Shown here piece after piece: positions 43,373 through 52,883 of a stretch of 64,000 bases of DNA; positions within the stretch are counted from its first letter, which is position 1; each line of letters begins with the position of its first letter. The translations under genes were made by a program, and so were the position numbers. Source of the DNA: Pseudomonadota bacterium (lineage in GTDB: Bacteria > Pseudomonadota > Gammaproteobacteria > Steroidobacterales > JBCBZW01); contig JBCBZW010000003.1 of assembly GCA_039815145.1 (NCBI GenBank), positions 1 through 64,000 on the forward strand, read 5' to 3'. The notes below the pieces were generated by a model. It was not told the origin of the DNA. It did not search any database and worked only from the letters and a program-made list of their open reading frames with translations.

Positions 43373-43927
43373 ATGACTCACCAACGAGACGACGCGCAGG
43401 CCTGCGCGCGCCGGCGTGCCGTGCTAGGTGCTTTGGCTGGTATCAGCGTGGGGGGCTTGGTGCCCGTGCGCAGCGATGCCGCGCTTCACCGTCTGGACTG
43501 GACGCCGGCGCGGGAGATCGTGGTGGAGAAGGCGCGCCGCCAGGTGATCATGTACCGCAGCGACGGCACCGTGCGCGTGTTCCCTTGCGTGCTCGGCGCC
43601 AACCCCCGCGGTCACAAGGAGCGCGAAGGCGATAACCGAACCCCGGAAGGTCGCTACGTCATCGACTTCAAGAACATCAACAGCCGCTTCTTTCTCTCGG
43701 TGCGCGTGTCCTATCCCAACGCCCATGACCGCGCGCGAGCCCGTGCCGCTGGCGTAAGACCGGGCGGCAACATCATGATTCACGGCATGCCCAACGAGGC
43801 GCGCCGTCCCTACCGCGGCTTGCTCACCAAGGACTGGACCAATGGCTGCGTCGCCGTCTCCAACGAGGCGATGATGGAGATCTGGTTGGCCACCCGTGAG
43901 AACACGCCGGTGGTGTTGCGCGCGTGA
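43373..43927 (+). CDS. L,D-transpeptidase (YkuD domain), exported
   Basis: 184 residues. Near the start is an RRR motif followed by a hydrophobic stretch (ARRRAVLGALAGISVGGLVP), suggesting Tat or Sec export. The YkuD domain covers about 55-180, with IHGMPNE and the catalytic TNGCVAVSN (Cys). It forms 3-3 cross-links in peptidoglycan or attaches proteins to it. An ATG at 43367 also exists, but AGGAG at 43362-43366 is 6 nt before the ATG at 43373. Its stop overlaps the next start (GTGA). Confidence 0.88.
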   Translation: MTHQRDDAQACARRRAVLGALAGISVGGLVPVRSDAALHRLDWTPAREIVVEKARRQVIMYRSDGTVRVFPCVLGANPRGHKEREGDNRTPEGRYVIDFKNINSRFFLSVRVSYPNAHDRARARAAGVRPGGNIMIHGMPNEARRPYRGLLTKDWTNGCVAVSNEAMMEIWLATRENTPVVLRA

Positions 43928-45345
43928 GCGATGAGCGCGTGATCGTGCTGATCACGCTGGTGACCTACCAGGTGTTGCTGATCGCCATCGGCTGGTGGGC
44001 GAGCCGGCGCACGCACGACTCCGTAGATTTCTTCCTCGGTGGGCGCAACCTCGGCGGCTTCGTCGCCGCCATCAGCGCCAGTGCCTCCTCCTCCTCAGCG
44101 TGGACGTTGCTCGGCGTCAGCGGGGCGGCCTACGCGTGGGGCCTGCCGGCCCTGTGGCTGTTTCCCGCCACCCTGAGCGGGTTCTTCATCAACTGGGTGC
44201 TCATCGCGCCGCGCCTTCGTTCGCTGGCGAAGACGACTGGTGCGGTGACGCTGACGGACGTGGTGGCGGCTACCGATGGTGGGTCACGGTCCCTCACGGT
44301 GGCGCGCCTTGGCAGTCTCATCATCCTGGTGTCCTTCGGCTTCTACGTCGCGGCGCAGTTCCAGGCGGCGGGGGCGGCCTTCGATAGCCAGTTCGGGCTG
44401 GATGCCGAGCTAAGCGTTCTGATCGGTGCGGCGATCGTCGTGCTGTACACCCTGCTCGGCGGGTTCTGGGCGGTGAGCGTGACGGACAGCGTGCAGGGCG
44501 TATTGATGGCGCTGACGGCGCTCGTGCTGCCCCTCGCTGGCGTGCTGGCCGTGGGTGGCGTGGGTCCGCTCTGGGAGCATCTTGGATCGAGCGCCGGCGG
44601 CGGCCTGTTCGGCGCGAGAGGCGCGCCAGCGGCGATCGGCTTCGTGGCGGGCACCTTGGGAATCGGTCTCGGCTACCCGGGGCAGCCGCACGTGCTCAAC
44701 CGCTTCATGGCCCTGGGCGATGATCAGGCCCTGCGCCGGGCCAAGGTCATCGCGATCGGCTGGGCCGTGGTGGTGTACGCCGGCATGCTGTTCACCGGGT
44801 GGTGCGCGCGGATCCTGCTGGACCCGGCGGGGGCCGGCGGGGAGCAAGCCTTTTACGGGCTGACCGCGACTCTGTTTCCGCCGGTGGTGGCGGGCATCAT
44901 GTTGGCGGCGGTGCTGTCGGCGATCATGTCCACGGCGGACAGCCAGCTGCTCGTGGCTGCCTCCTCCGTATCGCACGATCTGCGCCGCGGTGCTGATGAG
45001 CGTATTTCCCTCTTCACCTCCCGAGCGGTGGTGCTCGGCCTGAGTGCCTTCGCCTTAGGCCTGGCCCTCTACGCGCCCCAGTCCATCTTCTCGCGCGTAC
45101 TGTTCGCCTGGCATGCGGTGGGGTCCGCCTTCGGCCCGCTGGTGGTGACCATGCTGTTGGGACGGACGATTCCGGTGCCGGTGCGCCTGGCGGCCATGGG
45201 CGCCGGTGCCGGCCTCACGGTCCTGGCCCATTGGCTGGCCGACTCGCCGGGGGATTGGCTCGAGCGGCTGGTGCCCCTGGCGGTTTCCGCGCTGATCGTC
45301 TGGGCGGGCTCGAGCGCCACCGACCGCCGTGCGGCGGCCGCCTAG
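43924..45345 (+). CDS. Sodium:solute symporter (SSS family, PutP-like)
   Basis: 473 residues, about 13 helices. The N-terminal SSS pattern (VDFFLGGRNLGGFVAAISASASSSSAWTLLG in parts: FFLGGRNLGG, then ASASSSSAWTLLG) and GYPGQPHVLNRFMA with AILSTVDSQ-like SAIMSTADSQLLVA are the family hallmarks. It takes up an amino acid or organic acid with Na+; substrate not determinable. GTG start coupled to the transpeptidase. Its TAG stop shares CTAG with the convergent gene's stop. Confidence 0.9.
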   Translation: MSDERVIVLITLVTYQVLLIAIGWWASRRTHDSVDFFLGGRNLGGFVAAISASASSSSAWTLLGVSGAAYAWGLPALWLFPATLSGFFINWVLIAPRLRSLAKTTGAVTLTDVVAATDGGSRSLTVARLGSLIILVSFGFYVAAQFQAAGAAFDSQFGLDAELSVLIGAAIVVLYTLLGGFWAVSVTDSVQGVLMALTALVLPLAGVLAVGGVGPLWEHLGSSAGGGLFGARGAPAAIGFVAGTLGIGLGYPGQPHVLNRFMALGDDQALRRAKVIAIGWAVVVYAGMLFTGWCARILLDPAGAGGEQAFYGLTATLFPPVVAGIMLAAVLSAIMSTADSQLLVAASSVSHDLRRGADERISLFTSRAVVLGLSAFALGLALYAPQSIFSRVLFAWHAVGSAFGPLVVTMLLGRTIPVPVRLAAMGAGAGLTVLAHWLADSPGDWLERLVPLAVSALIVWAGSSATDRRAAAA

Positions 45346-46460
45346 CGGTTGCCGAACACGGCTTCCATCTGCGCGTCGAGCGCCTGCATGGGTTGCTCGA
45401 AGTAGCGATGAAATACGCTAGGTAGCTGGCGGTAGTCGATGCCGTCGATGGCGAGGGGACGCGAGTTGTAGGTATTCCAGAAGAGGCTGGGCTGGCCCGC
45501 GACTCTTGGGTCTTGTAGATCCTTTTGAAGGGCTAGCATGGCCTTGCCCGTGTAGGTGCCTTCCAGTACCACGCCGTCGCTCTCGTAGGTGCGGCGCACG
45601 GCCTCGATGGCCGGTGGGGTGTAGCGCGCGTACTCGCCGCCGAAGCAGTCGTGGCGCACCGTGACTCGACAGTCTTGTGGGCCGAGGGTAGGGAAGCTGC
45701 CACCGCTGCGTTCGTGCAGGAGGGAGGAGGTTTGTCGGATCAACGTACGCATACGCTTTTCGTTACCGAAGCGTTCGGCGGTGACGCGCACGGCCACGAC
45801 TTCGCAATCGAGGCCTGCGGCGCGCAGGCCGACCGCAAGTCCGGCCGCCGTACCGGTGGTGCCAAAGGCCATATAGATGCGGGCGGGCGCGTGCAGTTCG
45901 CCGGCCGCGACCTGATTGGCCAGCTCGAACCCGGCGGCCACGAAACCGACGGCACCGAGTGCGGAGGTGCCGCCCCCGGGCACGACGGTGGGCGCGATGC
46001 CGTCCATGCGCTCGTGGCGATCGAGCTGGTAGCGCACGGCGTCGCCGAGTGCTTGCTCATCGGGGTAGTGGTGCATCTCGGCGCCGGCCAGATGGTGGGC
46101 GAGCAGATTGCGACACACCTTGCTCGAGAGCACCTGAGGCACGAGCATGGAGATGGCACCGAGGCCGAGGCGCTTGGCGTGGATCGCCGTGGCCAGGGCG
46201 TGGTTGGAGCCCACAGCGCCGAAGGTCATGACCTTGCGCGCACCGTTGGCCTTGGCCTCGGCCAGCAGGTACTCCAACTTGCGCAGCTTGTTGCCGCCGT
46301 AGGTGGGATCGGCAGCGTCATCACGTTTGAGGTAAAGTGCGGACGCGTCGCAAGCGCGCTCCAGCCCGCCCAGTCGCTGGATGGCGGATGGATAGGTGCC
46401 GAGAGCGAGATGCGGCAAGTGCGCTTCGAGGCTGGGATGGTGCTGGAACAGAGGATTCAA
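45342..46460 (-). CDS. D-cysteine desulfhydrase / ACC deaminase-family PLP enzyme
   Basis: 372 residues, fold type II PLP enzyme. The Schiff-base lysine is in DPTYGGNKLRKLEYLL; TFGAVGSNHALATAIHAKRLG and the AFGTTGTAAGL phosphate-binding loop follow. Related enzymes release pyruvate from D-cysteine or 1-aminocyclopropane-1-carboxylate. The frame continues upstream to a GTG at 46583, but the TTG at 46460 has GGGAG 6 nt upstream and starts where homologous proteins start, so I chose it. That leaves 137 bases for the divergent promoters. Confidence 0.85.
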   Translation of the reverse strand: MNPLFQHHPSLEAHLPHLALGTYPSAIQRLGGLERACDASALYLKRDDAADPTYGGNKLRKLEYLLAEAKANGARKVMTFGAVGSNHALATAIHAKRLGLGAISMLVPQVLSSKVCRNLLAHHLAGAEMHHYPDEQALGDAVRYQLDRHERMDGIAPTVVPGGGTSALGAVGFVAAGFELANQVAAGELHAPARIYMAFGTTGTAAGLAVGLRAAGLDCEVVAVRVTAERFGNEKRMRTLIRQTSSLLHERSGGSFPTLGPQDCRVTVRHDCFGGEYARYTPPAIEAVRRTYESDGVVLEGTYTGKAMLALQKDLQDPRVAGQPSLFWNTYNSRPLAIDGIDYRQLPSVFHRYFEQPMQALDAQMEAVFGNR

Positions 46461-46597
46461 GAGCTTCTCCCGCGGCGTGCCGGGCCCCTGGGGCGCGGTG
46501 AGGGCGCCGCTCCTTTCGACGTGATGCACGAGACCCGCGGAGACGATACACGTAGCGGGTCGCCACCTGCCATCTTCTGCCACCGGGAGGTATGCGC

Positions 46598-47758
46598 ATG
46601 ACGCGGGTTGCCGTGGTCGGCGGCGGTTACGCAGGTCTTGCTTGCCTCACTTCGCTGCGCGCTCAGTTGCCGGCGGTCGATCTGACCTTGATCGATCCCG
46701 CCGCCCATCACCTAAAGCTCACTCACCTGCACGAGTCCGCCTCCAGGCCCTTGGAGGAGTTGCAGATTCCCTTCGCCGAGTTCGCCGATCGGATGCGTTT
46801 CGATCACGTACAGGGCTGGTTGGGAGCGCGCGAGAGTGGCTTTAGCGTCGACGATCTGGCGGCGTGGAGCGAAGCGCGCAGCGTGCCGGTGCGTCTGGCC
46901 GGCGATGCCGAGGCGCTGCAGCACGTGGCCGCGGATTATCTGGTGCTGGCCTGTGGCGGCGAACCGAACCTGGAGGTGCCTGGGGCGCCGAACGTGCTCA
47001 CCCTGCGCGAGTTGCGTCACCTCGATTTGCACCAGCGCCTGCGCGAGCTGCGCGATGAGTTTGGCGCTGCCGTGCGCGTGAGCGTGGTCGGTGCCGGCGC
47101 GAGCGGCGTGCAGTTCGCCTGTGAGCTGGCGGAGGCGATGCGGCGCCTGGGGGCCAGCGGCGCCGTACGCTTGCTCGACCAGGGGCATGCACCGCTCGGC
47201 GAAATGCCCGATCGCGTCAGGCGCTACGCGCTGGAGCGCCTGACGGCCGTGGGCGTGCAATGGTGTCCCCACTCACAGTTCGAGGCTCAGGATGGCGAGG
47301 TGCTGCGTTTTCGTCGAGGCGGCAAGGACGGCGCCGTGCAGGAGATGGCGTCCAACCTGACGTTGCTGATGACCGGCGTGAAACCCTCGCCTTGCCCGAT
47401 GACCACCAACCGTTACGGCCAGGTGCAGCGTGAGGGGCGCACGCTCGAGCGGGTCTTCGCTGCCGGCGATTGCGCCGAGGTGGATGGGGGTGGATCGAAC
47501 GCCGCCACCGCTCAGGTGGCGCTGCGTCAGGGTCGCCACATGGGCGTCAACCTCGCGCGCCACCATCGCCGCCGACCGCTGCTCGAGTGGGTGTTCCAGG
47601 AGCTCGGGTACGTGGTCAGCCTCGGGGTGTTGGACGCGGCCGGTTGGGTGCTCTTCCAAGGCCACGTGGTCACCGGTATGCCTGCGGTAGGGATCAAGGG
47701 TGCGGTCGACACCCAGTACGATCTGTTCCTCGAAGGCATCGACACGTACCTGCTCTAG
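46598..47758 (+). CDS. NDH-2-like FAD/NAD(P)H oxidoreductase
   Basis: 386 residues, pyridine nucleotide-disulfide oxidoreductase fold. FAD-binding GGGYAGLACL at the start, second Rossmann motif VVGAGASGVQFACELAE (NADH site), and VFAAGDCAEV near the FAD flavin. A C-terminal hydrophobic-amphipathic segment (LEWVFQELGYVVSLGVLDAAGW) would bind the membrane, as in type II NADH dehydrogenases. It oxidises NADH, probably passing electrons to quinone. GGGAGG is 7 nt before the ATG at 46598 (the ATG at 46592 is too close). Confidence 0.85.
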   Translation: MTRVAVVGGGYAGLACLTSLRAQLPAVDLTLIDPAAHHLKLTHLHESASRPLEELQIPFAEFADRMRFDHVQGWLGARESGFSVDDLAAWSEARSVPVRLAGDAEALQHVAADYLVLACGGEPNLEVPGAPNVLTLRELRHLDLHQRLRELRDEFGAAVRVSVVGAGASGVQFACELAEAMRRLGASGAVRLLDQGHAPLGEMPDRVRRYALERLTAVGVQWCPHSQFEAQDGEVLRFRRGGKDGAVQEMASNLTLLMTGVKPSPCPMTTNRYGQVQREGRTLERVFAAGDCAEVDGGGSNAATAQVALRQGRHMGVNLARHHRRRPLLEWVFQELGYVVSLGVLDAAGWVLFQGHVVTGMPAVGIKGAVDTQYDLFLEGIDTYLL

Positions 47759-47770
47759 CGGGCCACCACC

Positions 47771-49315
47771 ATGGGATCGGAAATCGCCTTTCGCCTGGTT
47801 CAAGCTGCTGGCGCCATCCTGACCCTGGTGCTCGCCTCGCGCTCCTTCACCGCGCGTGTGCTCACCCTCGGCGACGAGCCGACCCTGCCGCGCTACCAGG
47901 CCCCGAAGGGGCTGTACGGCATCGGCACCGCGAGCTACGCCCTGATCATGGCCCTGCTGTACCTCATGCTGGTGACCGTGTGGACCCCCTTGCGGCCTCT
48001 CATCGACGCCCTGTTCAACCCCGCCACGGCGGATGCCGCCGCCTACCTCGCGAGCATCACCGCTGGCTTGGTGGTGCCGGTGATGGTGATCCTGGTGTTC
48101 TTCTTCCTGCTCACCTGGGAGAGCCCGCTCAATCCCGTGCTGGTCCTGCGCGGGGTGGTGTACAACCTGTTCGCAATACCGCGCCGGGCACAAGACGTCT
48201 ACACCTCCTTGCGTGGCGCCGGCCTGCAGGGGGTGGACGAGGCTCATCGCGAGGCCTGCATCGCCAACCTGCTGGCGGATAGCCTGGCCAAGGAAGACTT
48301 CGATCGCTCGGCCGATACGGTGGAGTATCGCTGGGCGCGTGCCTGCCTGCTGTTCGGGCAGATCCAGAGCTACGCGGACCAGCATTCCTATCACCGCTTC
48401 TTCCAGGAGCCGTCCCTGAAATGGGGGCAGATCTGTATCTCCTTCAACGAGACCTCGGAGAAGGTGGCGAACTGGAAGGGGGCCGAGCCGCACTACACCA
48501 AGACGCTGGAACTGATCGAAAAGCTCGATCAATTGATCCGGTGGCTATGTCGATTGTTAGCGTGCATCGTGGTGTACGGCAGCCCGAACGAGGAGGAGAT
48601 GTGGAAGACCGTCGCGCGCCTCGGGGGCGACCCGCGCCAGGTGCGCCTGCGCCACACCTACCGCCATCTGCTGCTGTTCTCTGCGGCGATCGTGGCCGCT
48701 GTGGCCATCGGTCGTGAGGTCTCGGTGGTGGTCTACAACATGCTGTTCCAGCCGCCGAATGCCCTGGAACACTTCGCCTTCGACACGGTGCGCTGGAGCC
48801 TCTACGCGATCAGCATGTACGTGGTGCCGATGGCAGTGGTCTTCGTCGCCCACGCGGAGGCCTATCGGTCGCCCCGCAACCCCGCGCGCTATTACGGCTT
48901 CTACGCCCTGATGACGCTCATCTGTTTCGTCATCAGCACCTCCATGTCCGCCCTCGTGTTCGGGCTGTCGGCCAATGACACGCAGTTCAGCTTCGCGGCG
49001 AGCTTCGTCGGCTCCATGCGCTTCGGTATCTTGCCGGCGCTGATGTGTGGCTACGTGGCTTACCAGATGGATGCGCCGGCCCTGGAGGATCCGAAGAGCC
49101 TGCGCGATGAGTTGCGTTTGGCGGGGATTCGCGCCGGCATCTGGGCAGTGCTCGCCCTGATCATCATGCTCTACGCGACGGATGAGATGCCCCTGGAGTC
49201 GGAGGGGCTGCGGGTAACCATGACGATCACCTCGGCCTTCGTCTCGGCCTTGATCGCGGCCGCGGCCCGCTTCCGCATCCAGGCGGCTCAGCGGGTGGCG
49301 CCCGGCGACGCCTGA
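47771..49315 (+). CDS. Multi-pass membrane protein of unknown function
   Basis: 514 residues. Hydrophobic helices near 5-25, 50-75 and 93-115, a large soluble loop (about 120-295) with FNETSEKVANWKG and LGGDPRQVRLRHTYRHLL, then about six further helices (from 300 to 505). No recognised family. It starts 12 bases after the NDH-2-like gene with no clear RBS and is probably co-transcribed with it. The central part is rich in Trp and Tyr. Confidence 0.65.
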   Translation: MGSEIAFRLVQAAGAILTLVLASRSFTARVLTLGDEPTLPRYQAPKGLYGIGTASYALIMALLYLMLVTVWTPLRPLIDALFNPATADAAAYLASITAGLVVPVMVILVFFFLLTWESPLNPVLVLRGVVYNLFAIPRRAQDVYTSLRGAGLQGVDEAHREACIANLLADSLAKEDFDRSADTVEYRWARACLLFGQIQSYADQHSYHRFFQEPSLKWGQICISFNETSEKVANWKGAEPHYTKTLELIEKLDQLIRWLCRLLACIVVYGSPNEEEMWKTVARLGGDPRQVRLRHTYRHLLLFSAAIVAAVAIGREVSVVVYNMLFQPPNALEHFAFDTVRWSLYAISMYVVPMAVVFVAHAEAYRSPRNPARYYGFYALMTLICFVISTSMSALVFGLSANDTQFSFAASFVGSMRFGILPALMCGYVAYQMDAPALEDPKSLRDELRLAGIRAGIWAVLALIIMLYATDEMPLESEGLRVTMTITSAFVSALIAAAARFRIQAAQRVAPGDA

Positions 49316-49341
49316 GGGGTGCCGCCGAGCCTCACCGAGGG

Positions 49342-50226
49342 TCAGCCCCCCTGGCGCAGGGCTGCGATGCGGTCTTCCAGGGGCGGGTGGGTCATGAAGA
49401 GCTTCTTCAGGCCACCGGTGCGTCCGCCGGAGATGCCCATCGCGGCCATCTCGTCCGGAAGCTCGCCGCCGCCCGTGCGCAGGCGGTCCAGGGCGCCAAT
49501 CATCTTCTCCCGGCCGGCCAGGCGTGCGCCGCCCGCATCGGCGCGGAACTCGCGGTAGCGCGAGAACCACATGACGATCATGCTCGCGAGCACGCTGAAC
49601 ACCATCTGCATGACGATAGAGACGATGAAGTAGCCCGGGCCGTGGCCGCTTTCCGTGCGGAAGACGGCACGATCCACGATGTAGCCGACCAGGCGCGAGG
49701 CGAACACGACGAAGGTGTTGACGACGCCCTGGATCAAGGTGAGCGTCACCATGTCCCCGTTGGCCACGTGGGCGATCTCGTGCGCGAGCACGGCCTCGAC
49801 CTCGTCCGCCTTCATGCCGCGCAGGAGCCCCACGCTTACGGCGACCAACGCGTTGTTGCGGTTCCAGCCCGTGGCGAAGGCGTTCATCTCGGGGGCATTC
49901 CAGATGCCTACTTCCGGCATGCCGATGCCCGCCTCTTTGGCCTGGCGACGGATCGTGTCCACCAGCCAGCGCTCGTTCTGATCGCGGGGATTGTCCACAT
50001 CCAGCAGCTGCACGCCCATGCTGCGCTTGGCCATCCACTTGGAGCTGAACAGGGAGATCAACGAGCCGGTGAAGCCGATTAACGCAGACATCACGAGCAA
50101 GCCGGTCAGGTCCAATCCGCCCGTTTGGCGGTTGATCGTGCCCTCGAGGCCTAGCAGCGAAAACACCACGCTCACCACCACCAGCACGGCAGCGTTCGTG
50201 GCTAGGAACAGGAAGATGCGAGTCAT
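49342..50226 (-). CDS. htpX: Membrane zinc protease HtpX
   Basis: 294 residues. Two N-terminal helices (about 1-60) precede the M48B protease with [13 protein letters not shown] (HEXXH) and the third-ligand region [11 protein letters not shown], and two further helices. HtpX removes misfolded membrane proteins in the inner membrane. The frame runs upstream to 50286, but the ATG at 50226 with GAGGG 6 nt before it is the real start. A useful in-window comparison for the degenerate M48-like protein at 14714. Confidence 0.95.
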   Translation of the reverse strand: MTRIFLFLATNAAVLVVVSVVFSLLGLEGTINRQTGGLDLTGLLVMSALIGFTGSLISLFSSKWMAKRSMGVQLLDVDNPRDQNERWLVDTIRRQAKEAGIGMPEVGIWNAPEMNAFATGWNRNNALVAVSVGLLRGMKADEVEAVLAHEIAHVANGDMVTLTLIQGVVNTFVVFASRLVGYIVDRAVFRTESGHGPGYFIVSIVMQMVFSVLASMIVMWFSRYREFRADAGGARLAGREKMIGALDRLRTGGGELPDEMAAMGISGGRTGGLKKLFMTHPPLEDRIAALRQGG

Positions 50227-50305
50227 CTCGGACCCTCGTATTGCGGTAAATGTTGGGGATATCTGGGCGCGGCTCCCCGGAGTCAAGGCCGCAGAAGGTG
50301 GCGCG

Positions 50306-50334
50306 TTGTCAATCTACACGAGCGTGGGTTATGT
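50306..50334 (+). promoter_or_regulatory. Sigma-70-type promoter upstream of the acyl-CoA reductase
   Basis: TTGTCA (50306-50311), 17 nt, TTATGT (50329-50334). It would give a leader of about 128 bases to the start at 50470, containing a GGCGCC hairpin and the palindrome at 50437-50454. Confidence 0.55.
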
Positions 50335-50436
50335 TTTCGACGACTTATCCGCCGCGGTTGTTCTTGGCCGCGCCTCGACTACCGCCGGCGCCTTCGGCGC
50401 CACCTGACGTACCGGCACGTAGGTCTGCGGGCCTAG

Positions 50437-50454
50437 GTGACGGGCGCCTGTCAC
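50437..50454. promoter_or_regulatory. 18-bp palindrome in the leader of the acyl-CoA reductase
   Basis: GTGACGGGCGCCTGTCAC is a palindrome except for one mismatched pair, ending 15 bases before the ATG and close to the RBS. It could be a dimeric repressor operator or a ribosome-access hairpin. Confidence 0.4.
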
Positions 50455-50469
50455 ATCACGGGGAGCAGC

Positions 50470-52446
50470 ATGGCCTATTTCGTCACCGGGGCAACGGGGT
50501 TCATCGGCAAGCGAGTCGTGCGTCGGCTCCTCGCCCGCACGGGTCATGTGCACGTGCTCGTGCGCGACGCCTCCGATGCGCGCACCGCCGATCTGCTGCG
50601 CTATTGGAAGACCGATGGCACGCGGGTGACCTTCCTCGAGGGCGATATCACCAAGGCGAACTGCGCCCTCGCCGAGGAGCAGGTCGACGCCCTGAAGGGC
50701 AAGGTGGATCACGTGTTCCACCTGGCGGCGATCTACGACCTCACGCGCAACGAGGAGCAGCAGTACAAGGCCAACGTCGACGGCACGCGCCACGTCGTGG
50801 AGCTCGCTGAGCGCCTCGCGGCGGGCTGCTTCCACCATACGAGTTCGATCGCTGCCGCGGGCCTCTACGACGGCGTCTTCCGCGAGGATATGTTCGAGGA
50901 GGCCACGGGCCTCGACGACCCCTACTATCGCAGCAAGCACGACGCGGAAGGTGTCGTGCGCAACGATTGCAGCATTCCCTTCCGTATCTACCGTCCCGGC
51001 GTGGTGGTGGGTGACTCGCAGACCGGCGAGATGGACAAGGTGGATGGGCCCTACTACTTCTTCAAGCTCATTCAGCGCATGCGTCACATGCTGCCTGCGT
51101 GGATGCCGACGATCGGCCTCGAGGGCGGTCGTATCAACATCGTGCCCGTCGATTTCGTGGCCGACGCCATGGATCACATCGCCCACAAGCCAGGGCTCGA
51201 TGGCGAGTGCTTCCACCTGACCGAAGACAAGGCACGCCGGGTGGGCGACATGCTGAACCTCTTCGCCCGTGCCGGTCACGCGCCGGAGATGGCCCTGCGC
51301 TTCGATGCGCGCATGCTCTCCTTCGTGCCGACGGCGCTCCTGCGTGGCATCGGTGCCCTGGCGCCGGTGCAGCGGGCTAAGGACGCGCTGCTCGAAGATC
51401 TGCAGATTCCCGAGCAGGTGCTGCGCTTCATCGGCTACCCCACGCGCTTCGATCGTCGCGCCACGGACGCTGCCCTCGCCGATAGCGCCATCGCGGTGCC
51501 CGAGCTCGAGGACTACGCGTGGCGCCTATGGGATTACTGGGAGCGCCACCTCGACCCCGATCTGCACGTCGATCGAACGCTGAGCGGTGCCGTGAAGGGC
51601 AAGGTGGTGGTGGTGACCGGTGCCTCCTCGGGTATCGGCAAGTCGGCGGCCGTGAAGATCGGTGCAGCGGGCGGTCGCGTCGTGCTCGTCGCGCGCAAGC
51701 TCTCCAAGCTCGAGAAGACCAAGAAGCTGATCGACGAGGCGGGCGGCGAGTCCCATATCGTCACCTGCGATATCTCCGACGTGGAGGCGGTGGACACCGC
51801 CGTGAAGCAGATCGAGGAGACGATCGGTACGGTCGATGTGCTGATCAACAATGCCGGTCGCTCGATCCGTCGCTCGCTGAAGCACAGCTTCGAGCGCTTC
51901 CACGACTTCGAGCGCACGATGCAGCTGAACTACTTCGGCGCCCTGCGCATGATCCTGCGCATCCTGCCGGGCATGGTGGAGCGCCGCGCCGGCCACATCA
52001 TCAACATCTCCTCGATCGGTGTGCTGAGCAACGCGCCGCGCTTCTCCGCCTACGTCGCCTCGAAGGCCGCCCTCGACGCCTTTACGCGCTGTGCCGCGGC
52101 CGAGTTCAACGACGCGGACGTGCGCTTCACCACGATCAACATGCCGCTCGTGCGCACGCCCATGATCGCGCCGACCAAGATCTACCAGAACGTGCCGACG
52201 ATCAGCCCCGAGGAGGCGGCGGACATGATCGTCGATGCGATCATCCGCCGGCCGCATCGCGTGGCGACACGATTGGGCATCTTCGCCGAAATCGCCCATT
52301 TGCTGGCGCCGAATCTGGTCCAGGTGGGCATGAACACGGCCTTCAAGCTGTTCCCGGACAGCCCCAAGGGGACGGACGGCAAGCGCCTGCCGCGCAGTGC
52401 CGAGCAGATCGCCTTCGCCCAGCTCACGCGGGGGATTCACTGGTGA
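50470..52446 (+). CDS. Fatty acyl-CoA reductase (two fused SDR domains)
   Basis: 658 residues. The N-terminal extended-SDR domain has TGATGFIGKRV, HVFHLAAIYDLT, YYRSKHDAEG and RIYRPGVVVGDSQTGEMDKV; the C-terminal classical SDR has TGASSGIGKSA, NNAGRSIRRSL and YVASK. The architecture and many segments match the Marinobacter Maqu_2507-type fatty acyl-CoA reductase that makes fatty alcohols from acyl-CoA with NADPH in two steps, the precursors of wax esters. No wax ester synthase is in the window. ATG 50470 with GGGAG close upstream. Confidence 0.9.
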   Translation: MAYFVTGATGFIGKRVVRRLLARTGHVHVLVRDASDARTADLLRYWKTDGTRVTFLEGDITKANCALAEEQVDALKGKVDHVFHLAAIYDLTRNEEQQYKANVDGTRHVVELAERLAAGCFHHTSSIAAAGLYDGVFREDMFEEATGLDDPYYRSKHDAEGVVRNDCSIPFRIYRPGVVVGDSQTGEMDKVDGPYYFFKLIQRMRHMLPAWMPTIGLEGGRINIVPVDFVADAMDHIAHKPGLDGECFHLTEDKARRVGDMLNLFARAGHAPEMALRFDARMLSFVPTALLRGIGALAPVQRAKDALLEDLQIPEQVLRFIGYPTRFDRRATDAALADSAIAVPELEDYAWRLWDYWERHLDPDLHVDRTLSGAVKGKVVVVTGASSGIGKSAAVKIGAAGGRVVLVARKLSKLEKTKKLIDEAGGESHIVTCDISDVEAVDTAVKQIEETIGTVDVLINNAGRSIRRSLKHSFERFHDFERTMQLNYFGALRMILRILPGMVERRAGHIINISSIGVLSNAPRFSAYVASKAALDAFTRCAAAEFNDADVRFTTINMPLVRTPMIAPTKIYQNVPTISPEEAADMIVDAIIRRPHRVATRLGIFAEIAHLLAPNLVQVGMNTAFKLFPDSPKGTDGKRLPRSAEQIAFAQLTRGIHW

Positions 52447-52595
52447 CTTTAGGGCTTGCCCACAAGTTATTACGTTCAAGCCGCGGACCTGTGATCTAAG
52501 TTCACACCTACTCTCCTGGGGCTGAGTACCATAGCGATGTGTCGGGAATCACCGCACCGCTAAGGGGAGTTAGGCGCTTGCAGAGAAGGGCATTG

Positions 52596-52883
52596 ATGCT
52601 GGCGATCCGCACCGCGGACCATCTGCTGGAGCGCCAGGAGTCGTCGGCCGCGGCAGACGTTCTCGAGCGCTACCTCGCTGCCCATCCCCCCCACGGCCGG
52701 GTGCTGCAGCGCTTGGGTCGCGTGCGTCTCATGCAAGGGCGCGCGGCGGAAGCCGCCCACCTGCTCGAGCAGGCGCTCGAGTGTTGTGCTCCAGAGCCCG
52801 CGATGGACGACGAGGTCGTGGCGATCTGCACCGACGACCAGCAGCTGGCCCCCGCGACCCCGCCTAGCGCCGCTGCTCGATAG
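52596..52883 (+). CDS. Small TPR-like protein
   Basis: 95 residues. Residues 1-60 contain tetratricopeptide-like helices (SSAAADVLERYLAAHPPHGR, then LGRVRLMQGRAAEAAHLLEQ). The remainder is acidic/Pro-rich. GAAGGG lies about 5 nt before the ATG; the frame extends to a GTG at 52539. Its last 20 bases overlap the convergent SDR gene. Confidence 0.55.
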   Translation: MLAIRTADHLLERQESSAAADVLERYLAAHPPHGRVLQRLGRVRLMQGRAAEAAHLLEQALECCAPEPAMDDEVVAICTDDQQLAPATPPSAAAR